Of a DNA stretch of 64,000 bases, positions 23,641 through 36,359 are shown one piece after another. Origin of the DNA: Pampus argenteus. Lineage: Eukaryota; Chordata; Actinopteri; Scombriformes; Stromateidae. Position 1 is the stretch's first letter; every line of letters begins with the position of its first letter. The translations under genes and the position numbers were made by a program. The stretch covers positions 1,116,001-1,180,000 of the forward strand of contig CM072870.1 of assembly GCA_036937835.1 (NCBI GenBank). The letters run 5' to 3'. The notes under the pieces are model-generated. The model did not search any database, was not told the origin of the DNA, and worked only from the letters and a program-made list of their open reading frames with translations.

Positions 23641-26500
23641 GACCAAAAAACTCACTTCTGAGAGCTTCCTGCAGCTTTTACTGTAACATTTGTAAAAATA
23701 GCTTTCTCTCGGCGAGAGAAGGCCAAAACTGACAACTACAGTTTTTCTTAAACAAGGAGCCATATTTTCAATCAAAACCATGTTTGCCATCAACAAATAA
23801 CTGATCTCTAATGATTAGGACCAAAAAACTCACTTCTGAGAGCTTCCTGCAGCTTTTACTGTAACATTTGTAAAAATAGCTTTCTCTCGGCGAGAGAAGG
23901 CCAAAACTGACAACTATAGTTTTTCTCAAACAAGGAGCAATATTTTCAATCAAAACCATGTTTGCCATCAACAAGTAACTGCTTTCTAATGATTAGGACC
24001 AAAAAACTCACTTCTGAGAGCTTCCTGCAGCTTTTACTGTAACATTTGTAAAAATAGCTTTCTCTCGGCGAGAGAAGGCCAAAACTGACAACTATAGTTT
24101 TTCTCAAACAAGGAGCAATATTTTCAATCAAAACCATGTTTGCCATCAACAAGTAACTGCTTTCTAATGATTAGGACCAAAAAACTCACTTCTGAGAGCT
24201 TCCTGCAGCTTTTACTGTAACATTTGTAAAAATAGCTTTCTCTCTGCGAGAGATGCCCAAAACTGACAACTATAGTTTTTCTTAAACAAGGAGTAATATT
24301 TTCAATCAAAACCATGTTTGCCATCAACAGGTAACTGATTTCTAATGATTAGGACCAAAAAACTCACTTCTGTGTGCTTCCTGCAGCTTTTACTGTAACA
24401 TTTGTAAAAATAGCTTTCTCTCGGCGAGAGAAGGCCAAAACTGACAACTATAGTTTTTCTCAAACAAGGAGCAATATTTTCAATCAAAACCATGTTTGCC
24501 ATCAACAAGTAACTGCTTTCTAATGATTAGGACCAAAAAACTCACTTCTGAGAGCTTCCTGCAGCTTTTACTGTAACATTTGTAAAAATAGCTTTCTCTC
24601 TGCGAGAGATGCCCAAAACTGACAACTATAGTTTTTCTTAAACAAGGAGTAATATTTTCAATCAAAACCATGTTTGCCATCAACAGGTAACTGATTTCTA
24701 ATGATTAGGACCAAAAAACTCACTTCTGAGTGCTTCCTGCAGCTTTTACTGTAACATTTGTAAAAATAGCTTTCTCTCGGCGAGAGAAGGCCAAAACTGA
24801 CAACTATAGTTTTTCTTAAACAAGGAGCCATATTTTCAATCAAAACCATGTTTGCCATCAACAAGTAACTGATCTCTAATGATTAGGACCAAAAAACTCA
24901 CTTCTGAGAGCTTCCTGCAGCTTTTACTGTAACATTTGTAAAAATAGCTTTCTCTCGGCGAGAGAAGGCCAAAGCTGACAACTATAGTTTTTCTTAAACA
25001 AGGAGCAATATTTTCAATCAAAACCATGTTTGCCATCAACAAGTAACTGCTTTCTAATGATTAGGACCAAAAAACTCACTTCTGAGAGCTTCCTGCAGCT
25101 TTTACTGTAACATTTGTAAAAATAGCTTTCTCTCGGCGAGAGAAGCCCAAAACTGACAACTATAGTTTTTCTTTAACAAGGAGCAATATTTTCAATCAAA
25201 ACCATGTTTGCCATCAACAAGTAACTGATTTCTAATGATTAGGACCAAAAAACTCACTTCTGAGAGCTTCCTGCAGCTTTTACTGTAACATTTGTAAAAA
25301 TAGCTTTCTCTCGGCGAGAGAAGGCCAAAACTGACAACTATAGTTTTTCTTAAACAAGGAGCAATATTTTCAATCAAAACCATGTTTGCCATCAACAAGT
25401 AACTGATTTCTAATGATTAGGACCAAAAAACTCACTTCTGAGAGCTTTCTGCAGCTTTTACTGTCACATTTGTAAAAATAGCTTTCTCTCGGCGAGAGAA
25501 GGCCAAAACTGACAACTATAGTTTTTCTTAAACAAGGAGCCATATTGTCAATCAAAACCATGTTTGCCATCAACAAGTAACTAATTTCTAATGATTAGGA
25601 CCAAAAAACTCACTTCTGAGAGCTTCCTGCAGCTTTTACTGTAACATTTGTAAAAAATAGCTTTCTCTCGGCGAGAGAAGGCCAAAACTGACAACTATAG
25701 TTTTTCTTAAACAAGGAGCAATATTTTCAATCAAAACCATGTTTTCCATCAACAAGTAACTGATTTCTAATGATTAGGACCAATAAACTCACTTCTGAGA
25801 GCTTCCTGCAGCTTTTACTGTAACATTTGTAAAAATAGCTTTCTCTCGGCGAGAGAAGCCCAAAACTGACAACTATAGTTTTTCTTAAACAAGGAGTAAT
25901 ATTTTCAATCAAAACCATGTTTGCCATCAACAGGTAACTGATTTCTAATGATTAGGACCAAAAAACTCACTTCTGAGAGCTTCCTGCAGCTTTTACTGTA
26001 ACATTTGTAAAAATAGCTTTCTCTCGGCGAGAGAAGGCCAAAACTGACAACTATAGTTTTTCTTAAACAAGGAGCAATATTTTCAATCGAAACCATGTTT
26101 GCCATCAACAAGTAACTGATTTCTAATGATTAGGACCAAAAAAACTCACTTCTGAGAGCTTTCTGCAGCTTTTACTGTCACATTTGTAAAAATAGCTTTC
26201 TCTCGGCGAGAGAAGGCCAAAACTGACAACTATAGTTTTTCTTAAACAAGGAGCAATATTTTCAATCAAAACCATGTTTGCCATCAACAAGTAACTGATT
26301 TCTAATGATTAGGACCAAAAAACTCACTTCTGAGAGCTTTTTGCAGCTTTTACTGTCACATTTGTAAAAATAGCTTTCTCTCGGCAAGAGAAGCCCAAAA
26401 CTGACAACTATAGTTTTTCTTAAACAAGGAGCCATATTGTCAATTAAAACAATGTTTGCCATCAACAAGTAACTAATTTCTAATGATTAGGACCAAAAAA

Positions 26501-29500
26501 CTCACTTCTGAGAGCTTCCTGCAGCTTTTACTGTAACATTTGTAAAAAATAGCTTTCTCTCAGGCCAAAACTGACAACTATAGTTTTTCTTAAACAAGGA
26601 GCCATATTTTCAATCAAAACCATGTTTGCCATCAACAAGTAAGTGATTTCTAATGATTAGGACCAAAAAACTCACTTCTGAGAGCTTCCTGCAGCTTTTA
26701 CTGTAACATTTGTAAATATAGCTTTCTCTCAGGCCAAAACTGACAACTACAGTTTTTCTTAAACAAGGAGCAATATTTTCAATCAAAACCATGTTTGCCA
26801 TCAACAAGTAACTGATTTCTAATGATTAGGACCAAAAAACTCACATCTGAGAGCTTCCTGCAGCTTTTACTGTAACAATTGTAAAAAATAGTTTTCTCTC
26901 TACGAGAGAAGGCCAAAACTGACAACTACAGTTTTTCTTAAACAAGGAGCAATATTTTCGATCAAAACCATGTTTGCCATCAACAAGTAAGTGATTTCTA
27001 ATGATTAGGACCAAAAAACTCACTTCTGAGAGCTTCCTGCAGCTTTTACTGTAACATTTGTAAAAATAGCTTTCTCTCAGGCTAAAACTGACAACTACAG
27101 TTTTTCTTAAACAAGGAACAATATTTTCAATCAAAACCATGTTTGCCATCAACAAGTAACTGATTTCTAATGATTACGACCCAAAAACTTACTTCTGAGA
27201 GCTTCCGCAGCTTTTACTGTAACATTTGTAAAAATAGCTTTCTCTCAGGCCAAATCTGACAACTACAGTTTTTCTTAAACAAGGAGCAATATTTTCAATC
27301 AAAACCATGTTTGCCATCAACAAGTAACTGATTTCTAATGATTAGGACCAAAAAAACTCACTTCTGAGAGCTTCCTGCAGCTTTTACTGTAACATTTGTA
27401 AAAATAGCTTTGTCTCAGGCCAAAACTGACAACTACAGTTTTTCTTGAACAAGGAGCAATATTTTCAATCAAAACCATGTTTGCCATCAACAAGTAACTG
27501 ATTTCTAATGATTAGGACCAAAAAACTCACATCTGAGAGCTTCCTGCAGCTTTTACTGTAACAATTGTAAAAAATAGTTTTCTCTCTGCGAGAGAAGGCC
27601 AAAACTGACAACTACAGTTTTTCTTAAACAAGGAGCAATATTTTCAATCCAAACCATGTTTGCTATCAACAAGTAACTGATTTCTAATGATTAGGACCAA
27701 AAAACTCACTTCTGAGAGCTTCCTGTAGCTTTTACTGTAACATTTGTAAAAATAGCTTTCTCTCAGGCCAAAACTGACAACTACAGTTTTTCTTAAACAA
27801 GGAGCAATATTTTCGATCAAAACCATGTTTGCCATCAACAAGTAAGTGATTTCTAATGATTAGGACCAAAAAAACTCACTTCTGAGAGCTTCCTGCAGCT
27901 TTTACTGTAACATTTGTAAAAATAGCTTTCTCTCAGGCTAAAACTGACAACTACAGTTTTTCTTAAACAAGGAACAATATTTTCAATCAAAACCATGTTT
28001 GCCATCAACAAGTAACTGATTTCTAATGATTAGGACCCAAAAACTCACTTCTGAGAGCTTCCGCAGCTTTTACTGTAACATTTGTAAAAATAGCTTTCTC
28101 TCAGGCCAAAACTGACAACTACAGTTTTTCTTAAACAAGGAGCAATATTTTCAATCAAAACCATGTTTGCCATCAACAAGTAACTGATTTCTAATGATTA
28201 GGACCAAAAAACTCACATCTGAGAGCTTCCTGCAGCTTTTACTGTAACAATTGTAAAAAATAGTTTTCTCTCTGCGAGAGAAGGCCAAAACTGACAACTA
28301 CAGTTTTTCTTAAACAAGGAGCAATATTTTCAATCAAAACCATGTTTGCCATCAACAAGTAACTGATTTCTAATGATTAGGACCAAAAAAACTCACTTCT
28401 GAGAGCTTCCTGCAGCTTTTACTGTAACATTTGTAAAAATAGCTTTGTCTCAGGCCAAAACTGACAACTACAGTTTTTCTTGAACAAGGAGCAATATTTT
28501 CAATCAAAACCATGTTTGCCATCAACAGGTAACTGATTTCTAATGATTAGGACCAAAAAACTCACTTCTGAGAGCTTCCTGCAGCTTTTACTGTAACATT
28601 TGTAAAAATAGCTTTGTCTCAGGCCAAAACTGACAACTACAGTTTTTCTTAAACAAGGAGCAATATTTTCAATCAAAACCATGTTTGCCATCAACAAGTA
28701 ACTGATTTCTAATGTTTAGGACCAAAAAACTCACATCTGAGAGCTTCCTGCAGCTTTTACTGTAACAATTGTAAAAAATAGTTTTCTCTCTGCGAGAGAA
28801 GGCCAAAACTGACAACTACAGTTTTTCTTAAACAAGGAGCAATATTTTCAATCAAAACCATGTTTGCCATCAACAAGTAACTGATTTCTAATGATTAGGA
28901 CCAAAAAAACTCACTTCTGAGAGCTTCCTGTAGCTTTTACTGTAACATTTGTAAAAATAGCTTTCTCTCAGGCCAAAACTGACAACTACAGTTTTTCTTA
29001 AACAAGGAGCAATATTTTCAATCAAAACCATGTTTGCCATCAACAAGTAACTGATTTCTAATGTCTAGGACCAAAAAAATCACTTCTGAGAGCTTCCTGC
29101 AGCTTTTACTGTAACATTTGTAAATATAGCTTTCTCTCAGGCCAAAACTGACAACTACAGTTTTTCTTAAACAAGGAGCAATATTTTCAATCAAAACCAT
29201 GTTTGCCATCAACAAGTAACTGATTTCTAATGATTAGGACCAAAAAACTCACATCTGAGAGCTTCCTGCAGCTTTTACTGTAACAATTGTAAAAAATAGT
29301 TTTCTCTCTACGAGAGAAGGCCAAAACTGACAAATACAGTTTTTCTTAAACAAGGAGCAATATTTTCGATCAAAACCATGTTTGCCATCAACAAGTAAGT
29401 GATTTCTAATGATTAGGACCAAAAAACTCACTTCTGAGAGCTTCCTGCAGCTTTTACTGTAACATTTGTAAAAATAGCTTTCTCTCAGGCTAAAACTGAC

Positions 29501-31474
29501 AACTACAGTTTTTCTTAAACAAGGAACAATATTTTCAATCAAAACCATGTTTGCCATCAACAAGTAACTGATTTCTAATGATTACGACCCAAAAACTTAC
29601 TTCTGAGAGCTTCCGCAGCTTTTACTGTAACATTTGTAAAAATAGCTTTCTCTCAGGCCAAAACTGACAACTACAGTTTTTCTTAAACAAGGAGCAATAT
29701 TTTCAATCAAAACCATGTTTGCCATCAACAAGTAACTGATTTCTAATGATTAGGACCAAAAAAACTCACTTCTGAGAGCTTCCTGCAGCTTTTACTGTAA
29801 CATTTGTAAAAATAGCTTTGTCTCAGGCCAAAACTGACAACTACAGTTTTTCTTGAACAAGGAGCAATATTTTCAATCAAAACCATGTTTGCCATCAACA
29901 AGTAACTGATTTCTAATGATTAGGACCAAAAAACTCACATCTGAGAGCTTCCTGCAGCTTTTACTGTAACAATTGTAAAAAATAGTTTTCTCTCTGCGAG
30001 AGAAGGCCAAAACTGACAACTACAGTTTTTCTTAAACAAGGAGCAATATTTTCAATCCAAACCATGTTTGCTATCAACAAGTAACTGATTTCTAATGATT
30101 AGGACCAAAAAACTCACTTCTGAGAGCTTCCTGTAGCTTTTACTGTAACATTTGTAAAAATAGCTTTCTCTCAGGCCAAAACTGACAACTACAGTTTTTC
30201 TTAAACAAGGAGCAATATTTTCGATCAAAACCATGTTTGCCATCAACAAGTAAGTGATTTCTAATGATTAGGACCAAAAAACTCACTTCTGAGAGCTTCC
30301 TGCAGCTTTTACTGTAACATTTGTAAAAATAGCTTTCTCTCAGGCTAAAACTGACAACTACAGTTTTTCTTAAACAAGGAACAATATTTTCAATCAAAAC
30401 CATGTTTGCCATCAACAAGTAACTGATTTCTAATGATTAGGACCCAAAAACTCACTTCTGAGAGCTTCCGCAGCTTTTACTGTAACATTTGTAAAAATAG
30501 CTTTCTCTCAGGCCAAAACTGACAACTACAGTTTTTGTTAAACAAGGAGCAATATTTTCAATCAAAACCATGTTTGCCATTAACAAGTAACTGATTTCTA
30601 ATGATTAGGACCAAAAAAACTCACTTCTGAGAGCTTCCTGCAGCTTTTACTGTAACATTTGTAAAAATAGCTTTGTCTCAGGCCAAAACTGACAACTACA
30701 GTTTTTCTTGAACAAGGAGCAATATTTTCAATCAAAACCATGTTTGCCATCAACAAGTAACTGATTTCTAATGATTAGGACCAAAAAACTCACATCTGAG
30801 AGCTTCCTGCAGCTTTTACTGTAACAATTGTAAAAAATAGTTTTCTCTCTGCGAGAGAAGGCCAAAACTGACAACTACAGTTTTTCTTAAACAAGGAGCA
30901 ATATTTTCAATCCAAACCATGTTTGCTATCAACAAGTAACTGATGTCTAATGATTAGGACCAAAAAACTCACTTCTGAGAGCTTCCTGTAGCTTTTACTG
31001 TAACATTTGTAAAAATAGCTTTCTCTCAGGCCAAAACTGACAACTACAGTTTTTCTTAAACAAGGAACAATATTTTCAATCAAAACCATGTTTGCCATCA
31101 ACAAGTAACTGATTTCTAATGATTAGGACCCAAAAACTCACTTCTGAGAGCTTCCGCAGCTTTTACTGTAACATTTGTAAAAATAGCTTTCTCTCAGGCC
31201 AAAACTGACAACTACAGTTTTTCTTAAACAAGGAGCAATATTTTCAATCAAAACCATGTTTGCCATCAACAAGTAACTGATTTCTAATGATAAGGACCAA
31301 AAAAACTCACTTCTGAGAGCTTCCTGCAGCTTTTACTGTATCATTTGTAAAAATAGCTTTGTCTCAGGCCAAAACTGACAACTACAGTTTTTCTTAAACA
31401 AAGAGCAATATTTTCAATCAAAACCATGTTTGCCATCAACAAGTAACTGATTTCTAATGATTAGGACCAAAAAA
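26501..31474. repeat. Mixed-monomer domain with a 2,408-bp offset duplication
   Basis: From about 26,670 to 28,200 the sequence matches 29,078-30,608. Shared rare marks are TGTAAATATAG, CTCTCTACGAGAG (26,89x and 29,30x) and ATTACGACCCAAAAACTTAC (27,17x and 29,58x). A seven- against six-A run near 27,870 shifts the offset to 2,407. Beyond 28,200 the copies part: a B monomer follows in the first copy, a D monomer in the second. The rest is further A, B, C, D and Y monomers. No genes are visible. Confidence 0.87.
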
Positions 31475-34400
31475 CTCACATCTGAGAGCTTCCTGCAGCT
31501 TTTACTGTAACAATTGTAAAAAATAGTTTTCTCTCTGCGAGAGAAGGCCAAAACTGACAACTACAGTTTTTCTTAAACAAGGAGCAATATTTTCAATCAA
31601 AACCATGTTTGCCATCAACAAGTAACTGATTTCTAATGATTAGGACCAAAAAACTCACTTCTGAGAGCTTCCTGCAGCTTTTACTGTAACATTTGTAAAA
31701 ATAGCTTTCTCTCAGCCCAAAACTGACAACTACAGTTTTTCTTAAACAAGGAGCAATATTTTCAATCAAAACCATGTTTTTCATCAACAAGTAACTGATT
31801 GCTAATGATTAGGACCAAAAAACTCACTTCTGAGAGCTTCCTGCAGCTTTTACTGTAACATTTGTAAAAATAGCTTTGTCTCAGGCCAAAACTGACAACT
31901 ACAGTTTTTCTTAAACAAGGAGCAATATTTTCAATCAAAACCATGTTTGCCATCAACAAGTAACTGATTTCTAATGATTAGGACCAAAAAACTCACATCT
32001 GAGAGCTTCCTGCAGCTTTTACTGTAACAATTGTAAAAAATAGTTTTCTCTCTGCGAGAGAAGGCCAAAACTGACAACTACAGTTTTTCTTAAACAAGGA
32101 GCAATATTTTCAATCAAAACCATGTTTGCCATCAACAAGTAACTGATTTCTAATGATTAGGACCAAAAAACTCACTTCTGAGAGCTTCCTGCAGCTTTTA
32201 CTGTAACATTTGTAAAAAATAGCTTTCTCTAAGGCCAAAACTGACAACTATAGTTTTTCTTAAACAAGGAGCCATATTTTCAATCAAAACCATGTTTGCC
32301 ATCAACAAGTAACTGATTTCTAATGATTAGGACCAAAAAACTCACTTCTGAGAGCTTCCTGCAGCTTTTACTGTAACATTTGTAAAAATAGCTTTGTCTC
32401 AGGCCAAAACTGACAACTACAGTTTTTCTTAAACAAGGAGCAATATTTTCAATCAAAACCATGTTTGCCATCAACAAGTAACTGATTTCTAATGATTAGG
32501 ACCAAAAAACTCACATCTGAGAGCTTCCTGCAGCTTTTACTGTAACAATTGTAAAAAATAGTTTTCTCTCTGCGAGAGAAGGCCAAAACTGACAACTACA
32601 GTTTTTCTTAAACAAGGAGCAATATTTTCAATCAAAACCATGTTTGCCATCAACAAGTAACTGATTTCTAATGATTAGGACCAAAAAACGCACTTCTGAG
32701 AGCTTCCTGCAGCTTTTACTGTAACATTTGTAAAAAATAGCTTTCTCTCAGGCCAAAACTGACAACTATAGTTTTTCTTAAACAAGGAGCCATATTTTCA
32801 ATCAAAACCATGTTTGCCATCAACAAGTAAGTGATTTCTAATGATTAGGACCAAAAAACTCACTTCTGAGAGCTTCCTGCTGCTTTTACTGTAACATTTG
32901 TAAAAATAGCTTTGTCTGAGGCCAAAACTGACAACTACAGTTTTTCTTAAACAAGGAGCAATATTTTCGATCAAAACCATGTTTGCCATCAACAAGTAAC
33001 TGATTTCTAATGATTAGGACCAAAAAACTCACTTCTGAGAGCTTCCTGCAGCTTTTACTGTAACATTTGTAAAAATAGCTTTGTCTCAGGCCAAAACTGA
33101 CAACTACAGTTTTTCTTGAACAAGGAGCAATATTTTCAATCAAAACCATGTTTGCCATCAACAAGTAACTGATTTCTAATGATTAGGACCAAAAAACTCA
33201 CATCTGAGAGCTTCCTGCAGCTTTTACTGTAACAATTGTAAAAAATAGTTTTCTCTCTGCGAGAGACGGCCAAAACTGACAACTACAGTTTTTCTTAAAC
33301 AAGGAGCAATATTTTCAATCAAAACCATGTTTGCCATCAACAAGTAACTGATTTCTAATGATTAGGACCAAAAAACTCACTTCTGAGAGCTTCCTGCAGC
33401 TTTTACTGTAACATTTGTAAAAATAGCTTTGTCTCAGGCCAAAACTGACAACTACAGTTTTTCTTAAACAAGGAGCAATATTTTCAATCAAAACCATGTT
33501 TGCCATCAACAAGTAACTGATTTCTAATGATTAGGACCAAAAAACTCACATCTGAGAGCTTCCTGCAGCTTTTACTGTAACAATTGTAAAAAATAGTTTT
33601 CTCTCTGCGAGAGAAGGCCAAAACTGACAACTACAGTTTTTCTTAAACAAGGAGCAATATTTTCAATCAAAACCATGTTTGCCATCAACAAGTAACTGAT
33701 TTCTAATGATTAGGACGAAAAAACTCACTTCTGAGAGCTTCCTGCAGCTTTTACTGTAACATTTGTAAAAAATAGCTTTCTCTCAGGCCAAAACTGACAA
33801 CTATAGTTTTTCTTAAACAAGGAGCCATATTTTCAATCAAAACCATGTTTGCCATCAACAAGTAAGTGATTTCTAATGATTAGGACCAAAAAACTCACTT
33901 CTGAGAGCTTCCTGCTGCTTTTACTGTAACATTTGTAAAAATAGCTTTGTCTGAGGCCAAAACTGACAACTACAGTTTTTCTTAAACAAGGAGCAATATT
34001 TTCGATCAAAACCATGTTTGCCATCAACAAGTAACTGATTTCTAATGATTAGGACCAAAAAACTCACTTCTGAGAGCTTCCTGCAGCTTTTACTGTAACA
34101 TTTGTAAAAATAGCTTTGTCTCAGGCCAAAACTGACAACTACAGTTTTTCTTGAACAAGGAGCAATATTTTCAATCAAAACCATGTTTGCCATCAACAAG
34201 TAACTGATTTCTAATGATTAGGACCAAAAAACTCACATCTGAGAGCTTCCTGCAGCTTTTACTGTAACAATTGTAAAAAATAGTTTTCTCTCTGCGAGAG
34301 ACGGCCAAAAGTGACAACTACAGTTTTTCTTAAACAAGGAGCAATATTTTCAATCCAAACCATGTTTGCTATCAACAAGTAACTGATTTCTAATGATTAG

Positions 34401-34805
34401 GACCAAAAAACTCACTTCTGAGAGCTTCCTGTAGCTTTTACTGTAACATTTGTAAAAATAGCTTTCTCTCAGGCCAAAACTGACAACTACAGTTTTTCTT
34501 AAACAAGGAACAATATTTTCAATCAAAACCATGTTTGCCATCAACAAGTAACTGATTTCTAATGATTAGGACCCAAAAACTCACTTCTGAGAGCTTCCGC
34601 AGCTTTTACTGTAACATTTGTAAAAATAGCTTTCTCTCAGGCCAAAACTGACAACTACAGTTTTTCTTAAACAAGGAGCAATATTTTCAATCAAAACCAT
34701 GTTTGCCATCAACAAGTAACTGATTTCTAATGATTAGGACCAAAAAAACTCACTTCTGAGAGCTTCCTGCAGCTTTTACTGTAACATTTGTAAAAATAGC
34801 TTTGT
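31475..34805. repeat. 518-bp trimers and 1,035-bp hexamer higher-order repeat
   Basis: After B at 31,475, the order B-E-D (179, 170 and 169 bp) starts at 31,992. The hexamer B-E-D'-D-B-D starts at 32,510 and begins again at 33,545, a step of exactly 1,035. D' carries CTGCTGC and TGTCTGAGG; its D neighbour carries TTCTTGAAC. Odd points are CTAAGGCC near 32,230, GCACTTCTG near 32,689 and GGACGAAAAAAC near 33,717. The end continues into B with GAGAGACGG, Y and C monomers shared with 15.7-16.2 kb. Confidence 0.88.
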
Positions 34806-36359
34806 CTCAGGCCAAAACTGACAACTACAGTTTTTCTTAAACAAGGAACAATATTTTCAATCAAAACCATGTTTGCCATCAACAAGTAACTGATTTCTAA
34901 TGATTAGGACCCAAAAACTCACTTCTGAGAGCTTCCGCAGCTTTTACTGTAACATTTGTAAAAATAGCTTTCTCTCGGCGAGAGAAGGCCAAAACTGACA
35001 ACTATAGTTTTTCTTAAACAAGGAGCCATATTTTCAATCAAAACCATGTTTGCCATCAACAAGTAACTGATTTCTAATGATTAGGACCAAAAAACTCACT
35101 TCTGAGAGCTTCCTGCAGCTTTTACTGTAACATTTGTAAAAATAGCTTTGTCTCAGGCCAAAACTGACAACTACAGTTTTTCTTAAACAAGGAGCAATAT
35201 TTTCAATCAAAACCATGTTTGCCATCAACAAGTAACTGATTTCTAATGATTAGGACCAAAAAACTTACATCTGAGAGCTTCCTGCAGCTTTTACTGTAAG
35301 AATTGTAAAAAATAGTTTTTTCTCTGCGAGAGAAGGCCAAAACTGACAACTACAGTTTTTCTTAAACAAGGAGCAATATTTTCAATCCAAACCATGTTTG
35401 CTATCAACAAGTAACTGATTTCTAATGATTAGGACCAAAAAACTCACTTCTGAGAGCTTCCTGTAGCTTTTACTGTAACATTTGTAAAAATAGCTTTCTC
35501 TCAGGCCAAAACTGACAACTACAGTTTTTCTTAAACAAGGAACAATATTTTCAATCAAAACCATGTTTGCCATCAACAAGTAACTGATTTCTAATGATTA
35601 GGACCCAAAAACTCACTTCTGAGAGCTTCCGCAGCTTTTACTGTAACATTTGTAAAAATAGCTTTCTCTCGGCGAGAGAAGGCCAAAACTGACAACTATA
35701 GTTTTTCTTAAACAAGGAGCCATATTTTCAATCAAAACCATGTTTGCCATCAACAAGTAACTGATTTCTAATGATTAGGACCAAAAAACTCACTTCTGAG
35801 AGCTTCCTGCAGCTTTTACTGTAACATTTGTAAAAATAGCTTTGTCTCAGGCCAAAACTGACAACTACAGTTTTTCTTAAACAAGGAGCAATATTTTCAA
35901 TCAAAACCATGTTTGCCATCAACAAGTAACTGATTTCTAATGATTAGGACCAAAAAACTCACATCTGAGAGCTTCCTGCAGCTTTTACTGTAAGAATTGT
36001 AAAAAATAGTTTTTTCTCTGCGAGAGAAGGCCAAAACTGACAACTACAGTTTTTCTTAAACAAGGAGCAATATTTTCAATCCAAACCATGTTTGCTATCA
36101 ACAAGTAACTGATTTCTAATGATTAGGACCAAAAAACTCACTTCTGAGAGCTTCCTGTAGCTTTTACTGTAACATTTGTAAAAATAGCTTTCTCTCAGGC
36201 CAAAACTGACAACTACAGTTTTTCTTAAACAAGGAACAATATTTTCAATCAAAACCATGTTTGCCATCAACAAGTAACTGATTTCTAATGATTAGGACCC
36301 AAAAACTCACTTCTGAGAGCTTCCGCAGCTTTTACTGTAACATTTGTAAAAATAGCTTT
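34806..36359. repeat. 694-bp four-monomer higher-order repeat, about 2.2 copies
   Basis: Positions 34,806-35,665 match 35,500-36,359 at offset 694. The unit contains a C/H chimera (TTCCGCAG followed by CTCTCGGCGAGAG), a D monomer, a B monomer with the private marks GTAAGAATTG and TAGTTTTTTCTCTGCGAG, and a Y monomer. I saw one difference, CTTACATCTG against CTCACATCTG near 35,264. The limits are the TTTGTC/TTTCTC difference on the left and the hairpin on the right. Confidence 0.9.

Larger units (their letters stand above)
16884..26500. repeat. Block of 54 consecutive 178-bp hairpin (H) monomers
   Basis: Every monomer here carries the extra block that forms TTCTCTC-GGC-GAGAGAA or a close variant (TGC centre, GAGATGCCC, GGCAAGAGAAGCCC). 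The length 9,617 equals 54 times 178 plus five single-base additions: one B-like monomer at 17,418-17,596 and four longer A-runs. Most copies also read CTATAG instead of CTACAG. Recurrent subtypes include CAAATAACTGATCTC, ACTGCTTTC, CAACAGGTAACTG, GGAGTAATATT and GCCATATTGTC. This block differs sharply from the 169-bp-based flanks and looks like a separately amplified lineage. Confidence 0.95.

Noticed and set aside
16884..26500. Mobile element or foreign insertion as the cause of the 178-bp block
   Set aside because: The monomers align along their whole length with the flanking satellite and there are no terminal repeats, target-site duplication or coding sequence; it is a lineage of the same satellite.
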